Shown here in pieces: positions 36,950 to 43,646 of a stretch of DNA of 64,000 nucleotides. Position 1 is the first letter of the stretch; every line of letters begins with the position of its first letter. The stretch is from Pseudoxanthomonas sp. PXM03. Lineage in GTDB: Bacteria; Pseudomonadota; Gammaproteobacteria; Xanthomonadales; Xanthomonadaceae. A program made the translations under genes and the position numbers. The notes below the pieces were generated by a model. It was given only the letters and a program-made list of their open reading frames with translations, ran no database searches and was not told where the DNA came from. The DNA is taken from assembly GCF_014852005.1 (NCBI RefSeq), contig NZ_JACVAU010000003.1, forward strand, positions 62,001-126,000, given 5' to 3'.

Positions 36950-37459
36950 ATGAAGTTCCTCGAAACCGCGTTTGGCCAGCTGGCGTTCGCTTGGAAGCTC
37001 TACAACTACGGCCTTGACGGAAAGATCAACCGAGAGGACTTGGACATCCCTCTGACGTTCAAGGAAGACGGGATGATGTTGGTGCTTCCTGACCGCGTGC
37101 TGGATTCAGACGACGACCTCCGCATCGCACTTGCGAACAACTTGGGCATAGCCTTCGGCGCGGCCGCCATCACGCTCAATCGTAGTCGCGAAGAAGCAGG
37201 CTTGACCCTCCCTAACCCCATCGCGACCGACACCGATCAGTTCGTTGCGCTGACCTATCAGATCCGCAATGCGTTCGCACATGACATCTCCGAGCCAAGA
37301 TGGAACATCACGCAAGCCCGATACCGCAGGGCGTATGCGTTCGATGGCGTGAACGTAGACCTGACCGACAAGCACGAGCGTTTTTTCGATTATGAGGACA
37401 TCGGTGGTCCCGAGACACTGTTTCAACTTCACCAGTTTGGCAAAAGGCTCTGGGCCTGA
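36950..37459 (+). CDS. HEPN-like hypothetical protein
   Basis: 169 aa from the ATG after GGGGGTGGGG. The protein is helical and contains QIRNAFAHDI, where Arg106 and His111 make the Rx4-6H motif (with the polar residue after Arg) of HEPN ribonucleases. Overall fold similarity cannot be verified by eye. It is paired head to head with a PIN gene and followed after 9 bases by a 36-aa reading frame that may be its partner. Confidence 0.55.
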   Translation: MKFLETAFGQLAFAWKLYNYGLDGKINREDLDIPLTFKEDGMMLVLPDRVLDSDDDLRIALANNLGIAFGAAAITLNRSREEAGLTLPNPIATDTDQFVALTYQIRNAFAHDISEPRWNITQARYRRAYAFDGVNVDLTDKHERFFDYEDIGGPETLFQLHQFGKRLWA

Positions 37460-37468
37460 GGATTAGCC

Positions 37469-37579
37469 ATGTGCTTTTCGACGGAAGCGTGGTCGTTGTA
37501 CGAGAACTTTGTCCGTCAATGCGGGATCGACATGGACTACAAGCGCCATCCTTACTACGAGCATCGATTGGCGGCATAA
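37469..37579 (+). CDS. possible 36-aa protein after the HEPN-like gene
   Basis: A 37-codon frame from ATG to TAA, 9 bases after the HEPN-like stop and 24 bases before the next gene. It encodes MCFSTEAW then LYENFVRQCG and ends HPYYEHRLAA. It fills the gap exactly, favouring a real gene, but a good ribosome-binding site is not evident and no family was recognised. Confidence 0.35.
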   Translation: MCFSTEAWSLYENFVRQCGIDMDYKRHPYYEHRLAA

Positions 37580-37603
37580 GGACAACTGACCAAGGGGAAG
37601 GTC

Positions 37604-39832
37604 ATGATCAAGTCGATCAGCATTCAAGGCTACAAGAGCTTTCATCCCACGCAAGCGGTGACCATTCCCATCGCGGTGGACAAACAGCAGCCCGTTTTCA
37701 TCTACGGCCTCAATGGCGCCGGCAAGACGGCCATCGGCGAGGTCATTGATGGTCGGGCCAGTGGCGATGCGAGATTTCAGCACTGCAAGGTGGAAGCGAC
37801 GCAAGGTGGACCCTTCCGATACATGGTCTACAACCACCATTTCGTGCAGAGGGTCATTGGTGAAGCGGAGGGCATGCCAGGGATCTTCACGCTGGGCGAG
37901 CTCGATACCGCAGTTCTGCGAGAAATCGAGGACAAGGAGCGCCAACTTGGCGAGATTGGCGCGGAGCGCGAGGCCATCACGCAGGACAATTTGCGGTTGC
38001 AGCCACTGATCGACACCGCCAGCAAGGCCGCCCTTGAGGAGGTGTGGACGGTCTACCAAGACCACGACGGTGGCACGTTTGATGAGTTCATCACGGGCTA
38101 CGGGCGTGGCAAACAAAAGTTCTTCGATGACCTGTGGCGGTATAGGACGGACGACACGGAGGTGCTCGATACACTGGAAGTGCTGGCCCAGCGACTCAGC
38201 GATGTGTCTGGGACAGAGGAGCGGAAGAGCACCTTTCAGTTCAGCATGGGGGACTTGGAGCCGATCGGGTCTGATCCCGTATGGAAGGTGCCCATTGAAA
38301 TCTCTGGTGACAGCCGCTTGGCACCGCTGATTGAAAGGCTTGGAAACGCCGATTGGGTCGGCACGGGACGACCATACATGAGGGACGACCAGTGTCCGTT
38401 CTGTCAGGAAGGTCTGCCCGCCGATTTCACAGGTGAGTTGGCCAAGCTCCTCGACGGGGATCGTCAGACCAAGATCGACGGCTTGCAAGCCAAGGTGGAT
38501 AGATATGTCGCAGCTGCCGAAGTTCTGGAAGCGCAGGTGAAAGCAGCGATGGACGAACCGCTCTCAACACAAACCAGTTTGAAGGGCGCATGGCACGTTG
38601 TGCACGTGGGGCTCATCTCCAACATTGTCAGCATGAGAGCGAAGCTGGCACGTCCCAGTGATGCGGTTGTGATTGACGCTCTCCACTTGATGCCGCTGCG
38701 TGATGCGCTGACTGCCTTGAATGCGCGGATTGAGACGTTCAACGAACGCATCCTAAACAGAGAGGCCGAGCGTCAGGCCATCAAGGAGATGTTCTGGAAG
38801 GTTATGTGTCGTGATCGGGCAGGCGCCTACAAGACCTATCACACCATGTTGGAGCCGCTGACCAAGCGAAAGAGTGACAATTGGACCAAGGAAATGGCTG
38901 CCGACATCAAGCAAAAGGAACTCGGCGCGCGGCTCACGAAGCTGCGGCAGAACCAAGAGGGTGTCGGTGCGTCAGTAGAGGCCATCAACGCCCGACTGAA
39001 ATCCTTGGGAATTCAGTCATTTTCTATCGCGCTCAAAGACAACGAAAGCAATTTGTATCGCTTGCAACGGCCCAACAATGAAGGAAGTGATCCGCACACC
39101 CTCAGCGAGGGAGAGAAGACGCTAATCTCATTCCTCTACTTCATTGAGCTGCTGAAAGGTGCCTCAGAGCGGGGGCAACGCGTGGTGCAAGGGCAAACCA
39201 TCGTGGTCATTGACGACCCGATATCCAGCCTGTCCCACAATTACGTCTATGATATCGCCACCATCATCTGTGCTGAGCTGATCAAGCCGCCAGGCGGCCG
39301 CAAGGTGCGGCAGATCATTGTCCTCACACACAGCCTATTCTTCTTGCATGAGCTGGTTGGGCAGGTGGCGGTGCGTGACCTTGCCAAGGCGGCCAACCAC
39401 TGCCAGTTGTTCCGAGTTGTCAAGGGTGAACACAGCAAGGTCGTCCCGCTGCTCGCCCGTGATTTCGCCAATGACTATGACGCCCTGTGGCAGGTGATCC
39501 GCGACGCCAAGGACGGAAACGTCCCGCAACAGGTTGTCCCCAACACCATGCGTTGCATTCTGGAAACTTTCTTCGCGTTCACGGGGAAGACCAAGCAGAT
39601 CGAAGACATCCTCTTGGAGATGTCCAACGCCGACCGAACCTTTGTCCCATTGGCCCGCTATCTCAATCGGGGCTCCCACAAAGACGCCGTCAACCAGGTG
39701 GGTGTGGATTGGAGCATGTTCAATCTGGACTACTACTTGGACAAGCTCGAAAAGGTCTTCGTGGCGGCAGGGCACGACGAGCATTTCGGGATGAAGATGG
39801 GGCAGGGTGACAATCAGGCGACCGCTGCGTGA
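37604..39832 (+). CDS. AAA_13 ATPase with putative anticodon-nuclease residues (RloC/PrrC-like)
   Basis: 742 aa, with AAGGGGAAGG upstream. Walker A GLNGAGKT is at residues 35-42; a coiled-coil region carries a CPFC zinc-hook-type motif near 265; LSEGEKT is the ABC signature near 500 and IVVIDDPISSLSHN the extended Walker B near 535. C-terminally Arg650-x3-Glu654 and His692 reproduce the Arg-Glu-His arrangement of PrrC/RloC tRNA anticodon nucleases. The zinc hook favours RloC. RNase activity is inferred from these residues only. Confidence 0.72.
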   Translation: MIKSISIQGYKSFHPTQAVTIPIAVDKQQPVFIYGLNGAGKTAIGEVIDGRASGDARFQHCKVEATQGGPFRYMVYNHHFVQRVIGEAEGMPGIFTLGELDTAVLREIEDKERQLGEIGAEREAITQDNLRLQPLIDTASKAALEEVWTVYQDHDGGTFDEFITGYGRGKQKFFDDLWRYRTDDTEVLDTLEVLAQRLSDVSGTEERKSTFQFSMGDLEPIGSDPVWKVPIEISGDSRLAPLIERLGNADWVGTGRPYMRDDQCPFCQEGLPADFTGELAKLLDGDRQTKIDGLQAKVDRYVAAAEVLEAQVKAAMDEPLSTQTSLKGAWHVVHVGLISNIVSMRAKLARPSDAVVIDALHLMPLRDALTALNARIETFNERILNREAERQAIKEMFWKVMCRDRAGAYKTYHTMLEPLTKRKSDNWTKEMAADIKQKELGARLTKLRQNQEGVGASVEAINARLKSLGIQSFSIALKDNESNLYRLQRPNNEGSDPHTLSEGEKTLISFLYFIELLKGASERGQRVVQGQTIVVIDDPISSLSHNYVYDIATIICAELIKPPGGRKVRQIIVLTHSLFFLHELVGQVAVRDLAKAANHCQLFRVVKGEHSKVVPLLARDFANDYDALWQVIRDAKDGNVPQQVVPNTMRCILETFFAFTGKTKQIEDILLEMSNADRTFVPLARYLNRGSHKDAVNQVGVDWSMFNLDYYLDKLEKVFVAAGHDEHFGMKMGQGDNQATAA

Positions 39833-40656
39833 AGCAGACCCGACCACTGCCCTCGATTGAAGAGATCTTGCGCAAGGATCGGGAGTTTAAGGATCAACTT
39901 GAACGAGCGATGGAAGCCGACGCCAAAGCCCGCTGGGCCAAGGTCATGCGTTCTCAGTTTCCTGCAGGGGAACGTGTGTCCAGATCAGCCTGGATGTCAG
40001 GTCCGAGCAGGGACGAGCTCCACGTCTGGTTGCATGTCACGGATGACGGTGAGCCGTTCTTTGTCGGCCGTGGACGTGGCGCCACTGCATGGGAGCGCAA
40101 CGGTGGGCTTGCTTGGGAGTGGTTCGTGCGGGAAGAACTGGGTGGCTCATATCACGTGGTGATCCCCGCGAGTGACCTGAACGAGAGGGGCAGCCAGATC
40201 TTGGTGGATGCCGTGATGTGCTCGCATTGGGACAAGCTGCTCAATCAAAGCAACATCCATCGTCCCGCAGGCGGGCCAGACTCGGACCGCCGATGGGAAG
40301 CCCTCGGCAATCTCAAACCTTGCTATGAGGCAGTCAAGCAGGCGGGCAATGATGAGCTGCGCGCACGGTTGGCGCTGGAAGCCCAAGAGCTTCAATACCT
40401 CGCGGCCAACTTTCGCATGGAGCAGGGACGGTTCGGCGAGGTGCTGCACAAGATGAAGGCAGACCGCGCCACCAACATGTTCTTCATCAAGCCGCTCATT
40501 GAGAGCTTGATGCGGCTGGGACGTGTGGAAGACGCCCGCCATCAGATGGCTCGGTTCAAAGAACTGGCACCTGTGGAATACCGCAGCCCGACGGCGGCCA
40601 AGCTCCAAGTCATCGTGGATCGCGGGACATATCGGAAGCGTTCCAAGAAGCTCTGA
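39829..40656 (+). CDS. partner of RloC-like ATPase with diverged GIY-YIG-like region
   Basis: 275 aa, GTG start overlapping the ATPase gene by 4 bases, so the two are translationally coupled. Residues about 66-142 (VWLHVTDDGEPFFVGRGRG, then ILVDAVM and LLNQSN) look like the LEM3-type GIY-YIG fold, in which a YVGKGxG loop is followed by an acidic residue and an LxN end. The usual Tyr and Glu appear replaced, so activity is doubtful. Residues about 160-255 are helical, TPR-like. No described two-gene system with this pairing was recognised. Confidence 0.5.
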   Translation: MKQTRPLPSIEEILRKDREFKDQLERAMEADAKARWAKVMRSQFPAGERVSRSAWMSGPSRDELHVWLHVTDDGEPFFVGRGRGATAWERNGGLAWEWFVREELGGSYHVVIPASDLNERGSQILVDAVMCSHWDKLLNQSNIHRPAGGPDSDRRWEALGNLKPCYEAVKQAGNDELRARLALEAQELQYLAANFRMEQGRFGEVLHKMKADRATNMFFIKPLIESLMRLGRVEDARHQMARFKELAPVEYRSPTAAKLQVIVDRGTYRKRSKKL

Positions 40657-40727
40657 CGCGGCCGAACTCACTCAGAATGCAGAAACACTAAATACGTGTG
40701 GCACCAATAAAAAACAAGGAGGTCGCC

Positions 40728-40880
40728 ATGCGTATCAACATTTCCCTCATTTCGTGCAACAACTGCTTCAACGGCAATACCGTCAAGGTTGTCGGACGAT
40801 GGACCCGCTGGTCCATCACGCTTGCCCTATCCCTGGCGCTGACCCTCTGCGGGGCGACCGCTTGGTTCTTCCTCTCCTAA
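40728..40880 (+). CDS. 50-aa single-helix membrane protein
   Basis: 50 aa with an excellent Shine-Dalgarno (AAGGAGG, six bases before ATG). Two Cys in SCNNCFNG precede a basic WTRW segment and one hydrophobic helix (SITLALSLALTLCGATAWFFL) to the end. Size and form fit small membrane toxins or effectors as well as accessory proteins. It lies 71 bases after the GIY-YIG-like gene on the same strand. No family was recognised. Confidence 0.5.
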   Translation: MRINISLISCNNCFNGNTVKVVGRWTRWSITLALSLALTLCGATAWFFLS

Positions 40881-41050
40881 AGGGGGGCGACCCACCAATA
40901 CGCCCTGACGTTCTCGCCCTGATTAAGGGCGCGGACGGCCGCCAGCGCAGCTTCAAGCAGGTTTGTTTCGGATAGTATTTGGCCAGCGCCTGCACATTGG
41001 TCCCGCAGCTCATGGCCACTGTCCGCAGGCAATGAGGGCTTGGGGCGCAG

Positions 41051-41692
41051 ATGGAAGAAGAGCAACCAGATATTTGGGAAGAGTTCGTGTTGCAGTCCCA
41101 CGAGCTGGTGGTGGAGCTCATTGACTGCGTGGCATTCGACGTCAATACCGACGAGCCTCGCATCGCGTTGAGTGAAGTACTTCTATCGTTGGCGTTTGAG
41201 CACTCCCACTCTGCGCGGATGCTGCTGCATACGGGGTTCCTGCCATCCGCTCTGGTCGTTCATCGATCCCAGTTTGAGGCCGTCGTGCGGTCGCTGTGGG
41301 TGCTCTATGGCGCCAGTGATCAGGTGGTGGGAAAACTCAGCGCAGAATTGAACTTGGTGACCGAACTGGCTGCCAAGAACATTCCGACCGCGTCCAAGAT
41401 GATGGAAGACTTGGCGGTGAAAGCCCCACCGAATGCCTTCAAGCCGCTCAACCACTTCAAGACCCACATGTGGGGTGCACTCAACTCCTACGTGCACGCC
41501 GGCATTCACCCCATCCGCAGGCATGCCGATGGCTATCCGGCTTGGTTACTTACCAATGTCATGAAAAACGTCAATGGCCTGTCGGTGGTGACCGCTATGC
41601 AGGCTGCGATGCTGCTCATAGGGACGGAGCTGCAACAAGAAGTGCTAACCATCGCGGATCGGTATGCCCATGTGCTGGGGCCGCCCAATTAG
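41051..41692 (+). CDS. hypothetical helical protein (DUF6988/DUF5677-like)
   Basis: 213 aa, helical and soluble. The region SALVVHRSQFEAVVRSLWVLYGAS and the later YVHAGIHPIRRH are the most distinctive; this pattern recalls DUF6988/DUF5677 proteins, often found in accessory regions and sometimes related to HEPN folds. No catalytic group is evident. It is the last gene before the right dif-like site. Confidence 0.5.
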   Translation: MEEEQPDIWEEFVLQSHELVVELIDCVAFDVNTDEPRIALSEVLLSLAFEHSHSARMLLHTGFLPSALVVHRSQFEAVVRSLWVLYGASDQVVGKLSAELNLVTELAAKNIPTASKMMEDLAVKAPPNAFKPLNHFKTHMWGALNSYVHAGIHPIRRHADGYPAWLLTNVMKNVNGLSVVTAMQAAMLLIGTELQQEVLTIADRYAHVLGPPN

Positions 41693-41817
41693 CGCCGATC
41701 TCAGCGATAGCCACTGCGGCGGCGCGAAGCAGATAGGAGGGAGGGTAGGGTGAGACGCACTACTGATCTTTGAGCGTCGACTTCTGTATTCCAAGCTTTC
41801 GGCTGGCCCCATGACTG

Positions 41818-41845
41818 GGCCGACATAACGGATGTTATGCGAAGT
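41818..41845 (-). other. dif-like XerC/XerD recombination site (right)
   Basis: Read on the minus strand the 28 bp consist of an 11-bp XerC-type arm ACTTCGCATAA, hexamer CATCCG and XerD-type arm TTATGTCGGCC. The inner parts (CGCATAA and TTATGTC) agree with the gammaproteobacterial dif consensus. It lies between converging genes in an AT-rich patch and matches the degenerate site at 35639 in orientation, hexamer and XerD arm. Confidence 0.6.
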
Positions 41846-41891
41846 AAGTAATTGATTTACAAGTATATTTTCTGATTCCGTTCAAGTCAAC

Positions 41892-42482
41892 TCAATCCCT
41901 TCGCGACGCTCTCATCCAATAGGACTTTGGGGGGGGCCTTAAACCCATCCTATGGAAGCTCAAAGCCCAAGGCGGCGGCGCAACTCTGCCGGTAACGACC
42001 AGCCAAGCTACCCGAAGCGCCTCCGCGTCAACAAGTGCGTGGTGACGCCGAGCAGCGGCCGTGGGATGGCCTGCAAAGTAGTCTTCAATCAACATTCCCG
42101 TGGCACCTTCCTTGAGCATTCTGGTCATCACAGGCTGTGGGACAGGGCCACATACCGCAGCCTGATCATCTGAAAGGTCGAACCCTGCGATCACATACTT
42201 CAGAAGCGCTAGGTCATTGGGATAGTCAGCCACCACAATCGGCTCAGTGACAGCGCACAAGAAGGCACGCAGGCCGGTCGTCATGGCTTGGTCTGTCATA
42301 CGGTACCTGCCACGTTCCAGCAGGGGATAGACAACCGATCGCACGAAGTCGGTGGCCACGTCGGGCAAGGGATCGCGCTCAGCATAAAACCGATGAGCTC
42401 CATCTTCAGAGATGAGTGCGAAGCTCACTAGCTCGGAGCCCGTCGGGTCCGCCCATTCGGTATCGAGGAATAGATAGGTCAC
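41892..42482 (-). CDS. DEDDh 3'-5' exonuclease-like protein
   Basis: 196 aa. The exonuclease motifs are LFLDTEW (Asp7, Glu9), VADYPNDLALLK (Asp) and RHHALVDAEALR (His and Asp), giving the DEDDh set in the order of the RNase T/Rv2179c-like family. It is likely an RNase or DNase of the DnaQ fold acting on RNA ends or on short oligonucleotides. It lies alone between the dif-like site and a small gene near the tRNA. Confidence 0.7.
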   Translation of the reverse strand: MTYLFLDTEWADPTGSELVSFALISEDGAHRFYAERDPLPDVATDFVRSVVYPLLERGRYRMTDQAMTTGLRAFLCAVTEPIVVADYPNDLALLKYVIAGFDLSDDQAAVCGPVPQPVMTRMLKEGATGMLIEDYFAGHPTAAARRHHALVDAEALRVAWLVVTGRVAPPPWALSFHRMGLRPPPKSYWMRASRRD

Positions 42483-42529
42483 GGCTTCAGCTTGACGTGT
42501 ACTTCTTAGGCCAAATCAATTTTGCCCCC

Positions 42530-42730
42530 TTAACCATCTCCGGTTGAATGAAATGCGTATAGGTGGGCGGCTTTCGCCCCCTCGACTACGTCTAAGCGAT
42601 CAAGCTCCTTAGTCCTGGCAATCATCTCTTGGACAAGAAGCCACCGGCCTTCTTCAGTCAGGCACCAGCCACCACGCACTTCGTCATAGACGATGTGCGA
42701 GATGTAGTTGTCGGGATCTAAGACGGGCAT
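42530..42730 (-). CDS. small hypothetical protein next to the tRNA gene
   Basis: 66 aa from ATG 42730; an in-frame extension to 42781 would read through the 3' end of the tRNA and is rejected. The protein contains DPDNYISHIVYDEVRGGWCLTEEGRW and a charged helix. It lies 21 bases after the tRNA 3' end on the same strand. No family was recognised. Confidence 0.45.
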   Translation of the reverse strand: MPVLDPDNYISHIVYDEVRGGWCLTEEGRWLLVQEMIARTKELDRLDVVEGAKAAHLYAFHSTGDG

Positions 42731-42751
42731 AAGCAACCCCGGTGAGAGGTA

Positions 42752-42845
42752 TGGTGCCCCTGGCCGGACTCGAACCGGCACAAGCCGCTTATCTGGCGCT
42801 GACGGGTTATAAAACCGCTGCTCTAACCAATTGAGCTACAGGGGC
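42752..42845 (-). tRNA. tRNA with anticodon UAU (Ile) and long variable arm
   Basis: The minus strand folds into a cloverleaf: 7-bp acceptor GCCCCTG/CAGGGGC, D-stem GCTC/GAGC, T-arm GCCGG-TTCGAGT-CCGGC, and an encoded 3' ACCA. The anticodon loop TTTATAA gives UAU at 42809-42811, reading AUA (Ile). Between anticodon and T arms lie about 22 bases instead of the usual 5, and the anticodon stem has one T-C mismatch. Long variable arms belong to Leu, Ser and Tyr tRNAs, so this is an atypical isoacceptor or a decaying mobile-element tRNA. Confidence 0.7.
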
Positions 42846-42866
42846 TGATCAGTCGACTGATCAGCC
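42843..42866. repeat. 24-bp perfect palindrome at the tRNA 5' end
   Basis: Bases 42843-42866 form a perfect palindrome centred on GTCGAC, with arms beginning GGCTGATCA. It overlaps the first three bases of the tRNA and extends into its upstream region, where it could be an operator, a processing hairpin or a recombination relic. Confidence 0.7.
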
Positions 42867-42952
42867 AGGTATTCGGAGCGCGCGGCAAAAGATGTTCACA
42901 GGATCGAATCTAGCAAGTCCTGACGACAAAGCAATAGATCAGGCAAAAGTCG

Positions 42953-43026
42953 CTCCCAAATTTGGGGACATTACGAGTAACAGCACATGATGTTGGCTCA
43001 CCGCGACATGCCCCCAAATTTGGGAG
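42953..43026. repeat. inverted repeat of CTCCCAAATTTGGGG
   Basis: The 15-bp arm at 42953-42967 recurs as its exact complement at 43012-43026, 44 bases apart. Each arm itself contains the 12-bp palindrome CCCAAATTTGGG. The pair lies in the gene-free 240 bp between the tRNA and the antitoxin gene. Confidence 0.7.
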
Positions 43027-43104
43027 AGCTTGAAGCAGATGGACCAGCGGATGCATGATCAAAGGATCCGAGTTCCCGAACCTTAGACTGCGACCGACGA
43101 AACT

Positions 43105-43407
43105 ATGACCTCCGACAAGACCGATCCTGATCTGGACCAGGCAGCAGTTGAGTACGACGCTTGGTTCAGGGCCAAGGTCATCCGGGCCTTGGCGGACCCA
43201 CGACCGTCGATTCCACACGAAGAGGCCATGGCACGTAGCAGGGCGACGATCCGTGCTGTGGCGCGGAACGCCGACGGAGAGATGTTTAGTCGTTCGTCAC
43301 GGCAATCTGAAGAAAAGGTAGCCGGGGCAGATCTTCAGGGGCAATCAGAGGCCATGGCTTGTGCCAGGGCAACAATCCAGGCAGTTGCCGTTCGCCGAAA
43401 GCGTTGA
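43105..43407 (+). CDS. orphan antitoxin-like (RelB/stability-determinant) protein
   Basis: 100 aa. The first 50 residues (AAVEYDAWFRAKVIRALADPRP, IPHEEAMARSRATI) match the short antitoxins that pair with RelE/ParE toxins. The C-terminal part repeats the motif as EAMACARATIQAV, so a partial internal duplication has lengthened it. No toxin follows: the next gene is glucokinase on the other strand. It lies 195 bases from a dif-like site, a common setting for toxin-antitoxin modules. Confidence 0.55.
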   Translation: MTSDKTDPDLDQAAVEYDAWFRAKVIRALADPRPSIPHEEAMARSRATIRAVARNADGEMFSRSSRQSEEKVAGADLQGQSEAMACARATIQAVAVRRKR

Positions 43408-43449
43408 ATCTGGGGATGGCAGGCCGCCGCAGGTTGGAATTTGGGGATA

Positions 43450-43467
43450 TCAAAGCGCGTGCTTTGA
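43450..43467 (+). terminator. hairpin downstream of the antitoxin gene
   Basis: Perfect 7-bp stem TCAAAGC/GCTTTGA with a 4-base loop GCGT, 43 bases after the antitoxin stop. No U-run follows, so the terminator role is tentative. Confidence 0.4.
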
Positions 43468-43504
43468 TGACCGTGACATCAGACTGCGGCTACTGGGGAA
43501 GGTT

Positions 43505-43576
43505 GATGCGGCTGCTGGGTAGAGATTGCCGCGCTCAACAGCAGGGCCTTTCAGGAACCAGCCCAGCAGCCGCATC
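43505..43576. repeat. 15-bp inverted repeat between antitoxin and glucokinase
   Basis: GATGCGGCTGCTGGG at 43505-43519 has its exact complement at 43562-43576 with 42 bases between. It is close to the dif-like site at 43602 and to the 3' end of the glucokinase gene, so it may be a transcription terminator or the remnant of an inserted element. Confidence 0.6.
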
Positions 43577-43601
43577 CACCAGCCAGCCTCGGCTGCAATC
43601 C

Positions 43602-43629
43602 ATTTCGCATAATGCCTATTATGTCAAAG
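43602..43629 (+). other. dif-like XerC/XerD site near glucokinase
   Basis: The plus strand reads XerC-type arm ATTTCGCATAA, hexamer TGCCTA and XerD-type arm TTATGTCAAAG. Both arms agree closely with the dif consensus of gammaproteobacteria (CGCATAA and TTATGT plus As); the central hexamer differs from the usual TGTATA. It lies 17 bases after the glucokinase stop codon. It could be the chromosomal dif itself or a dif-like site of a mobile module. Confidence 0.6.
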
Positions 43630-43646
43630 GCGACGCATGGCGCCGG

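Noticed and set aside
35641-41834. The shared CCGACATAACGGATG motif as integron attC sites.
   Set aside because: No GTTRRRY/RYYYAAC core pair or attC-type long stem was found, and no integron integrase is present; the XerC/XerD arm layout fits better.
10443-42760. Search for a second copy of the tRNA 3' end as an att repeat for a tRNA-integrated island.
   Set aside because: No repeat of the tRNA T-arm/acceptor sequence was seen by eye between 10.4 and 42.7 kb, so tRNA-targeted integration is not supported within this window.
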